Shown here: positions 28,301 to 40,110 of the stretch, one piece after another
Position numbering within the stretch: position 1 is the stretch's first letter
Layout: every line of letters starts with the position of its first letter
Assembly: GCA_013396995.1 (NCBI GenBank)
Contig: VWZP01010280.1
Location: 1 to 64,000 of the forward strand
Direction: 5' to 3'
Length of the DNA: 64,000 nt
Source: Dicaeum eximium
Taxonomy: Eukaryota > Chordata > Aves > Passeriformes > Dicaeidae
The notes under the pieces: model-generated
Told to the model about the DNA's origin: nothing
Databases searched by the model: none
What the model saw: the letters and a program-made list of their open reading frames with translations, nothing else
Translations under genes and position numbers: made by a program

Positions 28301-30084
28301 GTCTTGTTGATGTATTTGATTTTCATTAATTTCCAAGTGTAGGTACATCTTGTCTGAAGAAATAACACCGGCAGTATTTGACATGTGAATTTGTTTACCC
28401 TAGTGAAAATGAACAAGGTACACAGAGCTGATATTCAGAGAGATAATATAAGCAGACATAAGTGAGAACTTATATGTAATATGTACTTCAGTGATCTGAT
28501 AACAGATTGCTGAGACTGAATAAATTAATTCCTAATATGGTCAATTAAGACAGGTAGGTCATCTGGCAAGAGAAACTGAGAGGAACAAATCCAAAGAGAC
28601 AAGATTGTTGAGGTCTGGAGAACTGGCTTTCCATCTGTTACCTGGCAATGTAGTCTGTCCTCTCTGTTATTGCATTCCCACAGTATCTAACACACAGCTT
28701 GTCTCCATTAACTACAATGCCAGTCTACTGTATTTGAATGACCAGGAAGAGGAGGTATGCAAAAACAGGAAAACAACCTCAGGGATTTTTCCTCCTGCTT
28801 ATATATGCATTAGTATTTTCTTACTAATAAGAAACTACATGAAAAGAGGGGCATATGGAAGAAAAATAACCGGATCTTTCATCTGGAATGAAATCAAGTG
28901 GACCAGCCTCAGATGACATTTGTTACACATCCAGCTGCAGCACCTACATATTACACAATGGGGTTCATATAAGCAAGAAAGTACTTGGACATGTCTGTGC
29001 TACCTCTGTCATCTCTAACTATTTTGAACAGCTTGATGAGCAAGAGAAGCAGTGGTGGCCAGGAAGATCTGTACACACAGCTACTTCTGAAGTGTGAAAA
29101 GAGCATGTAGAGACAGGGAAAGGGGGGGACTCTGTCTGGAATGATCAAACTCCTATAAAGCATCTCAAATACAGTGTCAGGATTATTAGTAATCAATGAC
29201 CTCACTAGTACTCCAAGGATTTTAGAAAGTGCTCCCTTTGTGACAAGCAAGTTGGACACAAGCAGCTGGAGGAGCTAGAAGGGGTGGTAAGCAGAGGAGG
29301 CACTTGGTAAGGGCTGCTGAGCTAAGCTCCAGGCCCAGCAGAGAATGTTGAAAGCAGCAGGCTAGCAGAGCATTGCTACCGCCCATCCTTCCCTGTCCGT
29401 GGTGCTCCCTGTGCCCCGACGAAAACAGCGCCGGATTTCACTTAGCCTGGAATGCCCAGCTTTCCTCCACACACTGTGGCAGGGACCTGAGGAACACATG
29501 GAGGGCTGTCTGCCTCAGATGTGCTTCTGGACCCAGGAGCAAAAGGGCAGAGGGTGCTGCACAGAGCGTTGCTGTGTCACTCTGGAAGCCCCAGGACTGC
29601 CAGCCTCTGCATACACCGCTGGCCTCAGGCCACCAGCGCCTGAAGGACTTCATCCCACTTCAGTGACTGAAGCATGAGGGGCAGGCTGGCTCCTCAGGGA
29701 GATCAGCTCCCCTGGGGATCCAAGGGCTCAGCTTAGGGAGAGCCCACCCCACCCACACAACTCTAGGGCAGCTCCCCAGAGGCACCAACACTTCACTGAT
29801 TCCACCCATCTTCACAGAGTCATTGTCTCTGCATTACACTTGAAATTCAGTACATCCCAAACAGAAGGGGAAAGGACATTATTTCATGTCTCCAGCCACA
29901 AATCCCAGGTTTTTTTTATGTTAATGAGGCATCCAAAACAGCTCTTTTACCTATTGCTCCTTTATGAGCACAGATGGCCTTGGAAAACATGAACCGAATG
30001 GAAAGTGTAGATTTAGCACAAAGTTTTTGACCCATACTATAATCCCATGCAAGAGCTTGAGCTTTCCAACTCAGTGGCCCAGCT

Positions 30085-30112
30085 TTTATTTATTTACTTA
30101 CTTACTTACTTT
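30085..30112 (+). repeat. (TTTA)n/(CTTA)n tetranucleotide repeat
   Basis: Three TTTA units followed by three CTTA units and a CTTT unit: a compound microsatellite showing a T-to-C change that spread through neighbouring units. Confidence 0.92.
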
Positions 30113-31699
30113 TGAAGCAATCACTGAAACATAAACTGCATTTAGGGACAGCAAAACAGAGGGGTGTCTCAAATGTTAGGCTTCTTGCTGGCCATAAAAT
30201 CACACGATGGGGGAACAACAGAAAAACAGAGGTTTCTCTGTATTGTATGTTCCCTTTCTGACAGGTATAAGAGCAAAAAAGGGGATGTTAAGATGGAAAT
30301 GATAGCAAATCCTCTGGAACAGCAGAGAATAAAGAGGAGACAAAGCAGTCAACACTCAAATTTCATACTCCATCATAGTGAGCCATGACATGAAATTAAT
30401 TTTACTGCTTGCTCCCCACATGATTACTGTTTTTCCAAGACATGCTAAGGACTGTGAACTCAGTGACGAAGGCTGCCCAGTGGGATGCTTAAAGTAGAAT
30501 CAGAGCACTCCTGATTTAAAGTGAGAGCTGCAATTTCTTTTTATTTCTTGCTCCATTTGTCTAAAAGGAGATTTCCTGTCTCAGATGATTTGTTATGCAG
30601 CCTTTATTTGTGCTAAGGTGTTGCTTAAAAATTAGGAATTACAAATTTTATCACTTTAAGCGGAAGTTTAACGTCTCTTGGCAGTGCTCTAATTGTGTCC
30701 AGCAGAGGAATTTAGCACAGGTGGCTCATAATTCACATGGAGGTCAGTCTGCAATGGGCAGCTCATAAACATGCAGCACAAAACAGGCTGACAGCATAAA
30801 CCAACCCTCAAAGCCCAGTTCAGCACTTGAGAAGCCACAGAATAAGGTATGAAAAAGAAACAAGGCTCAAATGCCTTGTATCCACAATTCCCAAGGTAAC
30901 TTCACCCTTTAATAAACCCTGACTTTCAAATCTTGACCACCTCTGCATTTCCTCTCCTTGTAGCAAAGGACTGTGATGGGCAGTGGAAGAAGATAAAATT
31001 CAGAAAAACATGTGTTCCATAGTATTCACTATGAGAGGATAGAATTAATCGGCTTTCTCTTATCCAGCTTGTCCAAACCATATAACAAACACACAATAAT
31101 TAACACTAAGTGTAAAATGCTACTATTTGTAAAAGAGATTAGCAATATCAGGCTTAGGGAGTCCAGCTAAGCTGAGGGCTCCTCCCAAAACAAAGAGAAA
31201 TCATCTTGCTTGTTCTGCCAAACTGCCGTGGTTTAGAAACCACCACACACGCCAAGCACAGCCTTTGCAGCCTGGATCTGTGGCTCAGAACAGCTGAAGA
31301 GGACCCCAGGCTCCAGCCACCTCATTCACCAGGAAGTGATGGAAGAGATTTCCCATGTCTTTTAACATGAATTTTGAGAGATGGCTTACTACTCCAGTTG
31401 TCTGAGCTACTGCACACTTAGGTTAATGGGCCTAAGGATGTAACAACAAAATTTGGAAAGATGACACAAAATGGGAGCAAGACAGGAACAACAGCAGAAC
31501 AAGAAGGCTGAGCAGTTAGGTGATTCACTCTTTTGATAACCTGCCTTCTACACTGGCACTATGCTGTTGCAGCCTGCCCAAGTCTACCTAGAATGGAAGC
31601 TTCCCTTTTTGGAAGGAGCAGTGAAAATTGTGATTGGAGCTGGACGATAGGGAAAGGATCCCTGCTGACTTTAACAACCTTTGGTTTCAGTTCCAAAGT

Positions 31700-32680
31700 G
31701 GGGTTTGGCTGGCTACCACGCTCTCCTCGGCTAAGAGCTTCGGACTGTTTTTCTACCCCTTTTAGCAGTGCCTTCGGCAGTCATGAGAGCGTTGCGTTCG
31801 CCTGCACACAGCACCACCAGCGTCGCTGCCTAGTGTGGATGGAGAGCTGTTCCTTCGCCCAAGTCTATCCGTGCCCGAGATCCTGCGGCCAAGGCATCGT
31901 CTGCGGCCGTGCAGGGAACAATAGCGGCGGGGGAAGTCCCCGGCCNNNNNNNNNNNNNNNNNNNNNNNNNNNNNNNNNNNNNNNNNNNNNNNNNNNNNNN
32001 NNNNNNNNNNNNNNNNNNNNNNNNNNNNNNNNNNNNNNNNNNNNNNNNNNNNNNNNNNNNNNNNNNNNNNNNNNNNNNNNNNNNNNNNNNNNNNNNNNNN
32101 NNNNNNNNNNNNNNNNNNNNNNNNNNNNNNNNNNNNNNNNNNNNNNNNNNNNNNNNNNNNNNNNNNNNNNNNNNNNNNNNNNNNNNNNNNNNNNNNNNNN
32201 NNNNNNNNNNNNNNNNNNNNNNGGCCCTTTTCCTGGCCGCGGCCCCCGCCCGCTGCCCGGCGCTGGGGCGGCCGTGGCCGGGCAGAGACGCGGAGCGGGC
32301 GCCTGGCTGCGGGCGGCTCCTTGTCACGCCGCGGGGGCTCCCGGAGCGCTGCGGAGAGCCCCCCGCGGAAAGCAGCGCGCTCGCCCCTCAGCTGCGCCGC
32401 GTTGGTCGGTCCGGGTCAGAGCAGGGCAGGGCTGGGGCCGCTCCGGCTGGGGAGCGAGGAGACGCCGGGCTGGGTGGCTGGATGGTCCGAGGGGCTGGAT
32501 GGCTGCATCGCCCCGGCCAGGTTCGACCGTGGGAAGCTGCTTGGACCACGCTGCTTTTGGTGCTCGAACCCCTCGGTGCTCCAGCTTGTCGTAACGAAGC
32601 AAGTCTCACCCGAAGCAAATTACACGCATTCCAGCAGCAATTTACTTTTCCTGAAAGCTGTAGTACACTATCAGAGTGAC
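31700..32680. promoter_or_regulatory. CpG island, probable promoter and first exon of an unidentified transcript
   Basis: The sequence changes abruptly from AT-rich to very GC-rich with many CpG dinucleotides. On the right side of the gap there are Sp1/KLF-type boxes, CCCCGCC at 32244 and GGGGCGG at 32265. Long open frames on both strands are a by-product of the high GC content and match no protein I recognise. CpG islands of this kind mark vertebrate promoters. By conserved vertebrate gene order, TMCC3 lies beyond the 3' end of NDUFA12 in the same orientation, so a TMCC3 first exon reading leftward is a reasonable guess. No TMCC3 coding sequence was found in the window to support it. A rightward transcript is also possible, since a donor-like GGAG|GTGAGC occurs at 32801/32802. 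Confidence 0.75.
31946..32222. other. Assembly gap (277 N)
   Basis: An unbroken run of N sits in the middle of the CpG island. GC-rich bird promoters are often lost from assemblies, so a first exon may be hidden here. Predicted frames crossing it are not meaningful. A single N also occurs at 2237. Confidence 0.99.
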
Positions 32681-35600
32681 AAGCTGTTCTCAAGTTAAAA
32701 TAGAATCCAATCTCGAAAGGTATTTATTGTTAATTATTACACACTTTCTGTAATAGTGTTAAAAGCAAGAATCCAGGGCTCCCGCTGCCGGGTGTGTGGA
32801 GGTGAGCCGTGGCACGTTACACCTGCACACGCATCCCCCGGGTGAGCCTTGTGCCGAGCAGCCACACACCGAGCAGCAGCTTGTGCTGTGTCTCGGGAGA
32901 CAGTACCACACGTTTCAGATTCTGAAGGATGTGACTTATCTTAGCGCAACCCATTATTTCATGTTTTCTCTGTGTCCTGGTATATTCTTCAAGTAACTTT
33001 TCATGAAACTTCAGTCCTGTGAGCATATAGCAACCCACTGAAATCAATTTCTAGCAAGATAGTTAACAAATAAAAAGCAGACAAGTTAGGGCGAACTGTC
33101 ATCGCATTTACAGTTGAACTTAGTTTGACAAGCAGTTTGGCTGAAGCAAGAGAATATTCACTGGCAGATCAGTATAAAGTTTGTAGCGTGTCATGGAGAG
33201 CAGCAAACCAAGAGCACTTGGCCATCAAATTTTGCCCATCATGTTTATGATGCTGAGTCAAATGTTGCTGCTTGTGGTGTTGTGGTATGTGGTATCACTC
33301 AGCACAGTGTTGCCTTAAGGTGCTAAAATGGTGGGGCTGTCACTTGAGTGGAATGTGCATGACTAGTGGTTTGTTATGTTGCTTATATCAATGTCAGCTA
33401 TTGGGCTAAGATTTGTTGTGTTCCTTTTAACATGTTGATTTGTGCCTCCTGATGCTGGTTGTTAGATACTTCTGCTCTCTCGGGTCTGGTTGTACAGACT
33501 TCAGTGGTGCTCCTACTCACTTGTTCGGGTTGCCTCTTCCCTTTTTTTTGTCTCCTGAAAATGAAGAACCCTGAGTTTTGTCAAAATGTCCGTATTCCAG
33601 GTACAATGGGATGTTTTCAGAGTCACTGTAGATGACTATCCACAGAAACCAGCAGTGTTTCCAAGAATACTGCCTGCTACAGTCATTAACTCTTCCTGGC
33701 CACTACCCAGTGTAAAATGCTGAGACACATCCCTCTTCATGTACCTGCTGGCACCCCAGTTGTGACAGACTCTCAAACAGATTTCCTTTCTTCCAGACAT
33801 TCCTCACTGAATTGCACATGTCCTGCTTGCATGAGGTTTGATTGTATAACCTTGATTCAACTACTAGTTTGCTAATAGGTGAAATGGGATAATAACACAG
33901 AATAAGAACATCAGCAATAATCCTAGACCATAGATGGAGGGGGATTTTCTCTGGGTATTTAACTTGTTTTCTCTGTAGTTACACTCAGGAAAATATATGT
34001 GCTCTGAAATCACTTCTTTTCTGAAGAAAATCTCAGAGTGTGATAAAAAAAGAGTTGAAATCCTGAGATTTAGGTGTTACAATGCTAAAATTGCATGTAT
34101 GGGAGTCTTAGAGTGCATGCATGTCTTAGAGTACTCCAAACATCAGTGCTTGGTACCTTGGCTTTTTATTCATTCATAGGATTCAATACTTTGGAACAGG
34201 TTTCATCTCCTGATGAGCCAGAAACTATCCAAAGTCAGCAACAGAGATTTTTCAGGGAACAACTTCCTTGGGATACCTAACAACAGGTTGTGGAAGCCTG
34301 GTTCCCATCTCAAGGCAGAGCTTCTGTCTTCTCAGTTCAGGGCTCAGCCATTTGCCCTGGAGATGGATCCTGATGTCCAAAGCTGTGTTAAATAACTCAC
34401 CTCAGTGCATAATTTTAAATTATTTTCTCCTAACAGCTGTCTCCTTGCACTGCTGACCTCTGCATTTTTTTTTTCTGGAGCTGTAAAAATTTAAGTACAT
34501 CCCTTTATTTTGAAGACATAAGCATTTTAAGATAGATGAAAAGTTTGGAATCCAGACCTATCGAGAAATGTGGTGGGTAGGGATTTTTGATACAACTCCA
34601 GGCCATCCGGCCAAACAGCAGCAAATAATTAAATTTACTGACTTGTCTTGTCTTGTCTGAGATAACATAATTTCAGGGCCTCAAGATTGCTTGTGTTTCC
34701 ACTCTTTCATCCCATCACTGTGTTTTTAGTTTTTTGTGGTGTTTTTTGCTGATTTTTATCAGTTATGACTGTACATAGCCCTTGGCACCCACGTTCTCCT
34801 GCCCCTCTGCTGCTGTAACTTTATGTTCCTCCTCAGTACACTCACTCTTACATCAGTCTGTGTTCCCCTTTTCTCTTACAGTTTTAGACCCCTTATCATG
34901 CTTCTTCAATACCAGACATCTTCAGAGGAAGTCTGGACACAAAGCAATGTGTGATTTGGTGGAATTGATCCACTGTCTCCAGGAACAGACCCCATACAAA
35001 AACATATTTCCTCCTCCAAAAACTCTCTAATAAAAATTATGACTGATGATAATTGTACAATTATTGCCAAGCTTGTTTTGACAAAGCCGTGATAGTTTGC
35101 TTATCTTCAAAGAGCTTTAGCCACATGCAATAATGCCACTTAATCAGAATATGATTGGTGGGAATCCCACCCCATGCTGGCCAGCTCAGATGAAGTCTGG
35201 ATAACTGGAGAACAACGGGCATTCAGCATGAACACACCTGCTTCTTATTTCCTCTGACTTTCACTCATATTTTTTGGTGTCTTCCTTCCACAAAACTTCT
35301 CAAATCAATCTGTCTGTATTTTCTTTCCTCCAAAAAGTTAGCATTTTGCTGCCTTCTCATATTTGGGTAATTTTACAGTTTTACATTACCAGCTGAATGG
35401 TGCTACACTATAGTGCTCTCAACTTGTTCCCACTAAGGAATTTGCCAGTAACACCAACTTTTTGTTATTCTTAATATCATACCTAAAGTATTAAATTACC
35501 ACTGTATACTAATATAATATACCATTCTTAAAATACTCTAACAATGCCTCTATGTGTGCATTTGGTTAGCACTTTTGTCCTTCTGGAGGAATTAATCATT

Positions 35601-36447
35601 TTTTCCTGGACCAAACCACTGTGCTTCTGACATGTACTGTCCCACTGAGCTGTTTATCTGCCAAAGTGAAATCCTGGAAAAATACATGGAATCTTCCAGT
35701 TCTGCCTGAACAAGACTTGCACTAATTGAGAGGTTCTGTCTGGAGAAACACGGCTGGATGCAGCCAAAGAGGTAAGGCCAGTTTGTATCATCTTCCCTAA
35801 AGACTACTACAAATTTCTTCTGCCCTGTCCTTATTTTCCAGTTTTTCACAAATGAACCAAAAGTCATGAAGCAAAATACCTTCCTTGTCTTGTCCCTCTG
35901 TCATTGAAATCCAATTCGCACAAAAATTACCCCTGCTACTGTACGATCAAACTTTACAGGAGGAAAAAACCCAGAACATAAATTACTTTTATCCTCCAGT
36001 CTTTGTCCAATGGTGTCTTCCTTCAGCAGCTCCTTGTATTGGGAAAGACTTTTTTCCTTCATCCTGTCACTTCTGCAAGAATCCAACAGCCCATCCCCTA
36101 GTGTTGCCCCACCTCTCTGAGGTACAATCTCCTGCTTGGGTTTTACTCTTCCTCAGCCCATTAGCCAGTTCCCCCCAAACATCTTGCTCAGTGGTGTTGA
36201 CTCCATTGAAAGTAAAAGAACTCTTACAAAAGCAACATCTGAGCTTTGGGCTGACTGGTTTTGACTTAAAGTTCTGGTGTCCAGACAACTGATAGCACAG
36301 AGCATTCTACGACAGCACTTCAAGGGGTGCCCTGGAGCACACCTGATATCACCAGGCTCCAGTTTCCCATTTGTGAATGCAAAGATTTTTCTTTTTTTTT
36401 TCCTCTGGTGTTTACTGAATAATTCTGTCAGATGCAAAAATGAAAAC

Positions 36448-36471
36448 ACATTGTAGAGTACATTGTAGAGT
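36448..36471 (+). repeat. 12-bp tandem duplication
   Basis: ACATTGTAGAGT is present twice in perfect tandem: a recent small duplication or a slippage event. Confidence 0.92.
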
Positions 36472-37511
36472 ACAACCTGCTCTTTAAAGGCAGCATGTTT
36501 GAAATGCCTGAAGCCAGCCTAATTTCTGCAGGTTTGGATGCAAAATGTTGCTATGGGAACAAAACCATCTCTCCACCCAATCAGCTGAAGCAAGAGGTGG
36601 TTTTTTTTTTAAATAATGAGATTGTCTTTATCTGCCCTTCACCTAATCAGTCAACAGAAGAATGAGAACAATAGTTTCATAGCCAAACCATAGAAAATGT
36701 GACTCACTGCCAAAAAACCCCTATGAGCTTTTTAGATCTGGGAGATTGACATCTTATTGTAGAACATGAACTGACAATAAGACAAACTGACAAATCAATC
36801 TCATTTGACAGTGCAATCAAAGAAAGAAATGGGTGTGAAACTGTTCAAATCTAACTAAACCTTGCTTTGGGAGGGAAAGCTTGAAGAGGTCTTCAAAGGA
36901 ATTGAAAGAGCAGTAGTGCTAACAGATGAAAAGACTTCACATGATTGTGTGATTGCCTCCTTTACCCTGCAGCATATTGAGGCTGGGTTTGTGTGGCGAT
37001 TTTCTCCTCTGTGAGCTGGTCCTGCCCATCCCACCACAGGAATGTCCAGGCTGTTCTCACACACCCTACAGCCTGGTAGCCTGCAAAAGCCACACTCAGC
37101 ATTGGCTTCCCTCAGTGACCAATGGGACAAGGCTTGGTTCTGCTCTGTCAAGTCCTTCACCATGGACTCGAGCATTAATCTCTTCATTAATGTTTTGATT
37201 CAGCCAAGGTGACCCAGGATCCTCCATCCACAGCAAATTAAAAGTAACATAACGTAGTTTGATCCTCTCTTGTCTGGAATGATGTGTTAGTCCTGTAGCT
37301 CTGCTAAGGTTTAGCAACATGTTTAACTACAGCAAGCATTTATTTAAGTCCCGCCTCTTCTCAGTCTGTAAGCAGAAAAGATATTTCCAGAAAAAAAAAA
37401 CCAACAACTGAAACATATCAGTAATTTTGGGGTAGTTTTCAGACTAATTTAAACTCTGTTTGTTGACAGTGATTTTTTTTAAACTTTCATATGAGGGGAA
37501 AGTCCTAAATC

Positions 37512-37539
37512 AAACAATAACAACAACAACAACAACAAT
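37512..37539 (+). repeat. (AAC)n microsatellite
   Basis: Six AAC units with a degenerate AAACAAT start and an AAT end. Confidence 0.92.
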
Positions 37540-38518
37540 ATTGTTTTTAAAATGTTTTAAAATCTGACTAGCTAGTTCATGAATGGAAATAAAGTCAGTC
37601 TTTATTAATGAGTGATTGAACTGTCAATCTTCACTCCTTCTCAGTTATTAAAATGAATAAAAGCATACCTTTATCAATCTTGGATTCTGTACACATGTCA
37701 CATGCTGTCTCTCTCCTCCAGGAGCTGTCAATTTAAAGTTATGAGACAGCTCACAGAAGAAAGGAAGTAGCTGTCTGCTCACAAGGCCCATAATAGAAAT
37801 AAAATAACACTAGATGCACAAATACAATATAAAATGTGAGCACCAACCCAGTTCCTTTCTTCATACTAAATGTAGGAAAATTATCTGTCCGTTGTAATTG
37901 AAAATCTGGGAGGTACATGATGTTGTTCCTGCCTGTATGAACACTTCCACCTATATTTGTTCAAGGAATTTGACTGTAACTGTAAAAATTTGGTGTTATT
38001 CATTGTTCACAAAGCAAAAGAATTGGCTCATCCCTGCTAAACAGTGTGCTGCCATAATTGTGGTATAACTGTTAGCTTGGTGTGATTTTAGCTGTTGTGT
38101 TCAGCATAATTTGAAAGCACTTCATGTTTTCACTTTTCAGACAGCTATTCAGTTGCTTTTGCTGCTACTACTGATTCATCTAATAATTTTTCATACACAA
38201 AGCCAAATCCTGCTATTATTTAGTAAGACTTGTGTTCCCATTGAAGGTAATCCAGATTCATAATACCAAGATATTATGCTGATAGCATTGGCTGAGACAA
38301 ATACAAAGCTTCTCATGTTGGGGGTGAATTCAGGATCTTGTTAGATCCCAGAGTATCTCAAGTCAAAATAAAATTGCCATATTTAAAACAGAAACGCAAT
38401 AGACTGTGTGTTTGCTGTGCCTGCAGAAGAGGGAAATACTACAGTATATCCCTTTCAGCCTCTGTAGAGAATGGGAAATTCTGAGAGCTCCATTAGAGAC
38501 ACTTCATGCCTTCCTCAG

Positions 38519-38523
38519 TCATC
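38519..38523 (+). repeat. Target-site duplication TCATC, left copy
   Basis: A 5-bp direct repeat abutting the left end of the solo LTR; the identical partner is at 39097-39101. The match also fixes the element borders. Confidence 0.8.
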
Positions 38524-39096
38524 TCTGCTGCTTTTGGCTGGAATAGAGTTAATTTTCTCCATAGTAGCCGGTATAGGGCTGGGAACAATGCTGGTAACAC
38601 AAGGATGTTGTAGCTATTATTGATCAATGATCACACAGCATCAAGGCCCTTTCTGCTTCTCACCCCACCCCACCAGAGAGAGGGCTGGGGGTGCACAAGG
38701 AGTTGGGAGGGAACACAGCTGGGGCAGCTGAGCCCAGCTGAACACAGGGATTTTCCACACCATATGGCATCATGCTCAGTGTATCAATCTGGGGTAAGAA
38801 GGAGGAAGCAGGGGACATTCAGAGCGATGGCATTCATCTTCCAAGTCACTGTTCTGTGTGATGGAGCCCTGCCCTCCTGTAAGGCTGAACACCTGCCAGG
38901 CCACAGGAAGCAGTGAATTAATTCCTTTGTCACTTTGTTCGCGTGTGCAGTTTTTGCTTTCCCTATTAAACTGTTTTTATGTCAGCTCATGAGTTTTTCA
39001 AGCTGTTAGCTTCTGATTTTCTCCCTGATCTCACCAGGGGTGAGGAAGAGAGCAGCTGAGCAGGGCTCAGTTGCTGGCTGGGGTTAAACCACAACA
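38524..39096 (+). mobile_element. Solo LTR of an avian endogenous retrovirus, with target duplication
   Basis: This 573-base element ends in GGGGTTAAACCACAACA and starts in a decayed form of the usual TG terminus (here TCTGCTGC). It matches the avian LTR family whose reverse complement begins 'tgtcatggtttaacccc'. It is flanked by identical 5-bp repeats TCATC (38519-38523 and 39097-39101). A poly(A) signal ATTAAA lies at 38965-38970. No internal retroviral sequence adjoins it, so it arose by recombination between two LTRs. The 5-bp duplication fits an ERVL-like class, which is inference. It has the same orientation and layout as the LTR at 55943. Confidence 0.9.
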
Positions 39097-39101
39097 TCAT
39101 C
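39097..39101 (+). repeat. Target-site duplication TCATC, right copy
   Basis: The right partner of the 5-bp duplication around the solo LTR. Confidence 0.8.
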
Positions 39102-40065
39102 ATTAAAAAAATCATACATTTGGAAGCATATGTTTGTGTTCACTCACCTATGAACTCAGAGCAAACGGCCAGCAGCAGCAGGGAAGGCAGAGAAGTCCCA
39201 GCAGCGTCAGCTGGCCTGACTTAGCTAATGAAGTGTGCATAAACAGCAAACATCCATCATCATAAATTATCCTCCAAGTCCCCTTTCACATCCCGTCATC
39301 TCCTCGCATCTAATGCTTCTTAGACAACCTGTGACATCCATGGCCTGAATCCTGCAAATGACTAGACTGAGTAGGAAATGTGCTCTGTAAACATGCTGTT
39401 CATTATAGCTATTTTACTTCCTGCCAGATGGATTGATTTGAAATAATTTATTGCTTACTCACCCTTTTGTGTATTTGCATTAGAAGAGTTAACAAATTGT
39501 CTAGTAGTCAGGAATCAAGTGCTTCAGGCCAGCAAAGGTTATGAAACTGCCTTTTCTGCCTCCATAGGCTTTTGCATGGGAGGTGAAAATTTTACATGGG
39601 GGTATTTTTATCTGAACAGAGTTTGGCTTTGTGTAACAAGCTGCATATTGCAAATAAAACCTGTACTTCAAGACTATTAGTAGGAAAAAACAATATGAAA
39701 AATTGTAGCTTATTAATTGGCTACAGTGTTGTTATTTTGATGTATTCTAAACAACAGATAGAGAGAACTAGAAAGATAGACCTTAGAAAAAGAACTCAAC
39801 TGGGACATAAGAAAATTTATATTAGAAAGACATTTTTTCCCAGAAAAGATAATAGTAGCAAACATGTATTCATTCAGTATCACTATTGCAACATCATCTA
39901 GTACTCAAGAGATCAAACTTATTTCAGTGATGGTATTAATATCAGTATCCAGCACTTATTAGTAAAGCAAATATAGACCAAGGGAACCAGATAAGCATGT
40001 ATTTTGAAGCACATGAGTAAGCTTAAGGAGCAAAAACCTACTGAAAGGAATAAAATATCCCAGTC

Positions 40066-40110
40066 AGGCAGAGCAGAGCAGAGCAGAGCAGAGCAGAGCA
40101 GAGCAAAGCA
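40066..40110 (+). repeat. (GAGCA)n pentanucleotide microsatellite
   Basis: Seven perfect GAGCA units (40071-40105) bordered by one imperfect unit on each side (AGGCA and AAGCA). The array yields an SRAEQ repeat in a short chance frame. It is probably length-variable between individuals. Confidence 0.95.

Larger units (their letters stand above)
24906..31699. other. Non-coding DNA left of the CpG island
   Basis: No gene seen. A patch at about 29290-29790 is GC-richer with a cluster of CpG sites and overlapping frames on both strands. It may be a decayed regulatory element or an old repeat, and no identity could be given. Confidence 0.65.
32681..38518. other. Non-coding DNA right of the CpG island
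   Basis: AT-rich sequence without a recognisable exon. The donor-like GGAG|GTGAGC at 32801/32802 is the only signal close to the island. A 135-codon plus-strand frame at 35885 has no recognisable features. Confidence 0.65.

Noticed and set aside
1..31699. CRISPR arrays, operons or phage-like modules
   Set aside because: No regularly spaced repeats or dense co-directional frames exist; the sequence is ordinary vertebrate non-coding DNA.
31533..32594. 353-codon plus-strand frame across the CpG island
   Set aside because: Much of it is translated N; both halves are open only because of high GC content, and both strands are equally open.
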